Notes under the pieces: model-generated | Seen by the model: only the letters and a program-made list of their open reading frames with translations | The model's database searches: none | What the model was told of the DNA's origin: nothing | Translations under genes and position numbers: made by a program | Origin: an uncultured Prevotellaceae bacterium | GTDB lineage: Bacteria; Bacteroidota; Bacteroidia; Bacteroidales; Bacteroidaceae | Assembly: GCA_902763615.1 (NCBI GenBank) | Contig: CACWSX010000004.1 | Coordinates: forward strand, 40,524-104,523 | Length of the DNA stretch: 64,000 nucleotides | Direction: 5' to 3' | In this document: positions 61,413 through 64,000 of the stretch, one piece after another | Numbering within the stretch: the first letter of the stretch is position 1 | Layout of the letters: every line of letters begins with the position of its first letter

Positions 61413-62207
61413 TTATTTTTTCGGCTCGTCCGTATATTCAATAACCACCTTCCTGTCGGTGTTGGGGTATTTCTCTTTCACGGCAGCACCAACTACCCAC
61501 GATTCATGATTAAAGTGGAAATTGTTTTTCTCCATATATTCTTTAGCCTCTTCAAAAGATCGGAGCTCTGGAACCTCCTTACCGTCGATGACAAACAGCA
61601 CATTGCCGTCTTTCGCATCCTTTACGACATCTTTCATGTCCGTCACCTCGATACCGTTCTCAAAATTGACCTTGTAGCCTTCGAAGAAAGCCTTCATCAA
61701 GTGTTCTTTCTTAAGCTTACAGTCCATATAGGCTAACGCCACCTTTCCCCAAATGTCCCAGCGGACAACTAAGCCGTCGATGATGTCTTCTTTCACCTTT
61801 CCATAAAAACGGAGTTGGAAATCAGGGTTGAACATCGAGTTAATCATGCTCTGAGCGAGGCTTTTGCCCTCCTCAGGTTCTGTATTGTCGTTCTGCGTAA
61901 AGAGCATCTCGTAGCCCTCCAGCGCCTGAATGTCCTTTTCCAGTTGTGCTTTCTGGGCTTCATCCAATTTCAGTTGCACTTGCTCCGACTTCTTGAAATG
62001 CTTCAGAATAAAGTCGTAGTCTTCTGCGCTCAGGCCACTTTCCCCTTTTGCTTCGCTTTCCAACAGACCCAGACGGCTTTCTTCCGTGTTATCTGTATAT
62101 TCAGCATTAGGGAACGTTTTGTATTTCTCCATCAGTTTCTCTGCGGTCTGACTATAGGCACTGCCCACTGAGAGCAGTACGATAAATGATAAGATAATCT
62201 TTTTCAT
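61413..62207 (-). CDS. Hypothetical secreted protein of the sigma cassette
   Basis: 264 residues. Signal peptide (cleaved near SAYSQ), helical middle with a Glu/Lys-rich region, and a C-terminal part ending NVLFVIDGKEVPELRSFEEAKEYMEKNNFHF, WVVGAAVKEKYPNTDRKVVIEY, reminiscent of the small domains in which Bacteroidetes TonB-like or plug-like regions occur. I do not recognise the family. It begins 13 bases after copy A of DUF4252 and ends four bases before the sigma gene. Confidence 0.7.
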   Translation of the reverse strand: MKKIILSFIVLLSVGSAYSQTAEKLMEKYKTFPNAEYTDNTEESRLGLLESEAKGESGLSAEDYDFILKHFKKSEQVQLKLDEAQKAQLEKDIQALEGYEMLFTQNDNTEPEEGKSLAQSMINSMFNPDFQLRFYGKVKEDIIDGLVVRWDIWGKVALAYMDCKLKKEHLMKAFFEGYKVNFENGIEVTDMKDVVKDAKDGNVLFVIDGKEVPELRSFEEAKEYMEKNNFHFNHESWVVGAAVKEKYPNTDRKVVIEYTDEPKK

Positions 62208-62220
62208 ATTTGTATGGGGT

Positions 62221-62721
62221 TTAGTTCTCTTTACTCATTTGCTCCATCAGTTGGGCCATGTCGAGTTTGCCGTCGATGACCACCAGCGAAGCCTCGCCAT
62301 CCTCTTCAGCAAAGATAATGACGGTGGTGTGCTTGCCCTTTTGGTTCTGATAAATTTTCACCTTTTCGCCATCCTCGTCTGTTGCATTGATGAGCGGTTC
62401 CCAGCCGTTACCGTCCAGAATGCTCCGCACATGCTGGCTCAGTTGATCTACAGTCTTTTTCTCTTCACTGGTATAAACATCAATTGCGTCTATCTTTTTG
62501 AGAATGTTGCCTGACTTGTCGCCGATGTTGATATTATCACCAAAGTTGACGCTTTCCCCATTCTTTGCAGCGAGACTCAGCAGGAACTTGCCAATGTGGA
62601 CATGCTCCACACCATCAATCTTAGCCAACTTCTTGAAATCTTTGTTTGATGCATTCGCACCAGTTGAAGTGAGCAGGATAGTAGCACAGAGTGCCACCTT
62701 TATTAATAATGTATGCTTCAT
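62221..62721 (-). CDS. DUF4252 protein (copy A)
   Basis: 166 residues, signal peptide (cleaved near ANAS). Paralogue of the last gene of the cassette: DFKKLAKIDGVEHVHIGKFLLSL matches the start of copy B, followed by a TSEEK block and a terminal VVIDGKLDMAQLM. First gene of the operon. Two DUF4252 paralogues enclosing a sigma factor and its likely anti-sigma suggests that they sense or respond to the signal, or are its targets. Confidence 0.8.
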   Translation of the reverse strand: MKHTLLIKVALCATILLTSTGANASNKDFKKLAKIDGVEHVHIGKFLLSLAAKNGESVNFGDNINIGDKSGNILKKIDAIDVYTSEEKKTVDQLSQHVRSILDGNGWEPLINATDEDGEKVKIYQNQKGKHTTVIIFAEEDGEASLVVIDGKLDMAQLMEQMSKEN

Positions 62722-62780
62722 AACAATTTTAGTTTTACATTTGATATTTTAATCTGAAGATGCATCCTTCTATTTGAACT

Positions 62781-62806
62781 AACGAGATTATTGCACCTTT
62801 TGTTAC
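62781..62806 (-). promoter_or_regulatory. Candidate ECF-sigma promoter of the cassette
   Basis: On the minus strand GTAAC (62806-62802), 16 bases, TCGTT (62785-62781), about 60 bases before DUF4252 copy A. GTAAC or a close AAC is a frequent ECF -35 core. A second GTAAC occurs at 62848-62844. Confidence 0.4.
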
Positions 62807-62843
62807 AAAGACAATGCTTTTTCTGCGATACGATGGAATTTTT

Positions 62844-62889
62844 GTTACGAAGCCTCGTAACACTTTTTAGAAGGGGATGGAAAAAGTGT
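62844..62889. repeat. Two adjacent hairpins upstream of the cassette
   Basis: GTTACGA (62844-62850) pairs with TCGTAAC (62855-62861), and ACACTTTTT (62860-62868) with AAAAAGTGT (62881-62889). They lie between the M23 gene end and the sigma cassette. GTTAC occurs in the first hairpin and at the candidate promoter, so they may be regulatory rather than terminators; neither has a T tract. Confidence 0.5.
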
Positions 62890-62918
62890 TGGAAGGCCTC
62901 GTAAAAAGTGGGCCACTG

Positions 62919-63461
62919 CTATCGTTTGCGGTAGACGTACTTCTTGAAATCGAAGTAGTTGGCAGGGTTGCGCGCCTTTCCGTTCACGCGAATCTCAAAA
63001 TGCAGATGGGGTGTTGTGGCTCTGCCTGTCTGTCCTACAAGCGCTATCACCTGCCCCGCTTTTACATGCTGCCCTTCCTTGACCAGATTCTCGGAATTGT
63101 GTGAGTAACAGGTCTCCAGTCCGTTGGCATGCCTGATGCGTATCAGGTTGCCGTAGCCGTAATAAGGTTTCGAGAACACTACTTCGCCGTCGAAGGCGGC
63201 ATAGATGGAGTCCCTGTCCTTTGTCTTGATATCCACGCCAGAATGACGCCGTTTACCGCGCTTTCCGTAAGGGCTGATGACTTTTGCCCCAGGCAACGGG
63301 AAACACCACTGTTTAGAAGATGCCTTCTTGCTGCTGTTTAATGCTTTTGTCCATTCCGCTTTTGACGGTAGAACCTGCCATCCATTTTCCCCAGGAATGC
63401 CTTTGGCCTGTCCCGTCAGCACGACGAGGGCAAGTAGGGTGGTGATGACGCTTCTCTTCAT
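62919..63461 (-). CDS. M23 family metallopeptidase
   Basis: 180 residues from ATG 63461. Signal peptide (to about QAKG) and a LytM endopeptidase domain with intact zinc ligands: HSGVD and HLHFE, and SHNSENL in place of the usual YAHL. Cleaves peptide cross-bridges of peptidoglycan or activates hydrolases. 180 residues is a minimal single-domain form. Promoter-like TACCTTTG on the minus strand at 63493-63486. Confidence 0.88.
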   Translation of the reverse strand: MKRSVITTLLALVVLTGQAKGIPGENGWQVLPSKAEWTKALNSSKKASSKQWCFPLPGAKVISPYGKRGKRRHSGVDIKTKDRDSIYAAFDGEVVFSKPYYGYGNLIRIRHANGLETCYSHNSENLVKEGQHVKAGQVIALVGQTGRATTPHLHFEIRVNGKARNPANYFDFKKYVYRKR

Positions 63462-63660
63462 ATGACTTGCTTTTAAAATGAGCTGCAAAGGTACTAATTT
63501 TTATATACAAATCCCTCTTTTTTCCTCACTTTTTCTTACGTTTGTACATAAAACTGTCAATATTCTATATAATATAATAATGTATAGGCAGTTTTTGGCT
63601 TGACTTTTATCAAGAAGTGGAAAAAGTACACCTGAAAACTGAAAATTTTCCCGGAAAAGT

Positions 63661-63691
63661 TTTGTTGGTTCGGAAAAAAGCAGTACCTTTG
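63661..63691 (+). promoter_or_regulatory. rRNA operon promoter
   Basis: TTTG (63661-63664), 19 bases, TACCTTTG (63684-63691): full consensus. About 215 bases of leader lead to the 16S gene. The 417-base gap before the 16S (63489-63905) also holds a 13-base direct repeat, TATAATAATGTAT at 63573-63585 and 63792-63804, and the leader's TTCTTTGAAAGATTTACA stretch typical of Bacteroidetes rrn leaders. Confidence 0.75.
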
Positions 63692-63905
63692 CACCCGCTT
63701 TCGCCCAAAAAATGAGCGCTGAGCATGAAGAAAGAGTTCTTTGAAAGATTTACATAGACAGAAGTAGTACAAGAAGCGAGTGCTTGTATATTATAATAAT
63801 GTATGAGTGCTTGGGTATAAGAAACGAACCGTTTGATTCTTGAAATACTGGATAGTCGTTCTGTGACAGAGATTATATTCCTTTATTGGAATTAGGATAC
63901 ATTTT

Positions 63906-64000
63906 ACAATGAAGAGTTTGATCCTGGCTCAGGATGAACGCTAGCTACAGGCTTAACACATGCAAGTCGAGGGGCAGCATGAAGTTTGCTTGCAAACTTT
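63906..64000 (+). rRNA. rrs: 16S rRNA, 5' end
   Basis: GAAGAGTTTGATCCTGGCTC and the following CTAGCTACAGGCTTAACACA are the conserved 16S 5' end; the latter spelling is that of Bacteroidales. The V1 stem with AAGTTTGCTTGCAAACTTT is Prevotella-like. The gene runs past the window edge, so only about 95 bases are visible; the exact mature 5' end is estimated. Confidence 0.95.

Noticed and set aside
62860-62889. Hairpin as terminator of the M23 gene
   Set aside because: The stem is good, but no T tract follows on the minus strand, so I list it only as a hairpin.
63557-63772. Minus-strand frame in the rRNA leader region
   Set aside because: It overlaps the rrn promoter and leader in an A/T-rich stretch, with no protein-like composition.

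Overview
The window is a stretch of a Bacteroidetes chromosome, almost certainly from Prevotella in the broad sense (gut or rumen type). Evidence seen in the sequence: promoters of the Bacteroidetes TTTG-N19/20-TAnnTTTG type, SusC/SusD pairs, lipoproteins with acidic residues after the lipid cysteine, a Prevotella-like C-terminal sorting tail on a cellulase-family enzyme, a transcarbamylase of the succinylornithine type, and the 5' end of a 16S rRNA gene with a Prevotella-like V1 region at the right edge. Species cannot be fixed from this alone.

Layout. 1-3.9 kb: the 3' part of an unrecognised helical-repeat protein, tRNA-Pro(CGG) with terminator, a non-coding palindromic repeat element, and a large lipoprotein. 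3.9-10.1 kb: a CDF metal exporter, then on the minus strand a Tat cluster (tatA, tatC, NapH-like polyferredoxin, Tat-signal aldo/keto reductase with ferredoxin domain, GH3 lipoprotein). 10.1-14.2 kb: a helix-hairpin-helix protein, two tandem NSS transporters, VanZ-like protein. 14.1-23.6 kb: a minus-strand run of housekeeping genes (dut, TPR protein, DUF4292 lipoprotein, EnvC-like protein, M20 deacylase, long-chain acyl-CoA ligase, prfB, a 52-residue membrane protein, CYTH protein). 23.7-31.8 kb: dgt, radC, a glycosyltransferase, efp, rpmH and a tightly overlapping plus-strand operon (PASTA protein, rluD-type synthase, ddl, acyltransferase).

31.8-47 kb is the accessory core: a polysaccharide utilisation locus (PUL) with two consecutive SusC/SusD pairs, a surface glycan-binding lipoprotein with an internally duplicated module, a GH26 mannanase lipoprotein, and a convergent GH5 enzyme. 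The predicted substrate is a beta-mannan or glucomannan. No regulator gene lies in the locus, but the non-coding 340 bp before the GH5 gene carries seven 9-bp-type elements in exact 22-bp register. Their core and spacing resemble direct-repeat binding sites of LytTR response regulators (AgrA type). This is the most unusual signal in the window.

47-59.2 kb is an arginine/proline biosynthesis island (argF', proA, proB, proC, argD, argC, argG, a GNAT that may be the first enzyme of the succinylated pathway, and argR), interrupted by an XRE-cupin regulator plus acyl-CoA ligase pair, yraN and a threonine aldolase. 59.3-63.5 kb holds a DUF4923-like lipoprotein, a five-gene ECF sigma / membrane protein / DUF4252 cassette with a candidate ECF promoter and hairpins upstream, and an M23 peptidase. 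The window ends in an rRNA operon whose promoter is clear.
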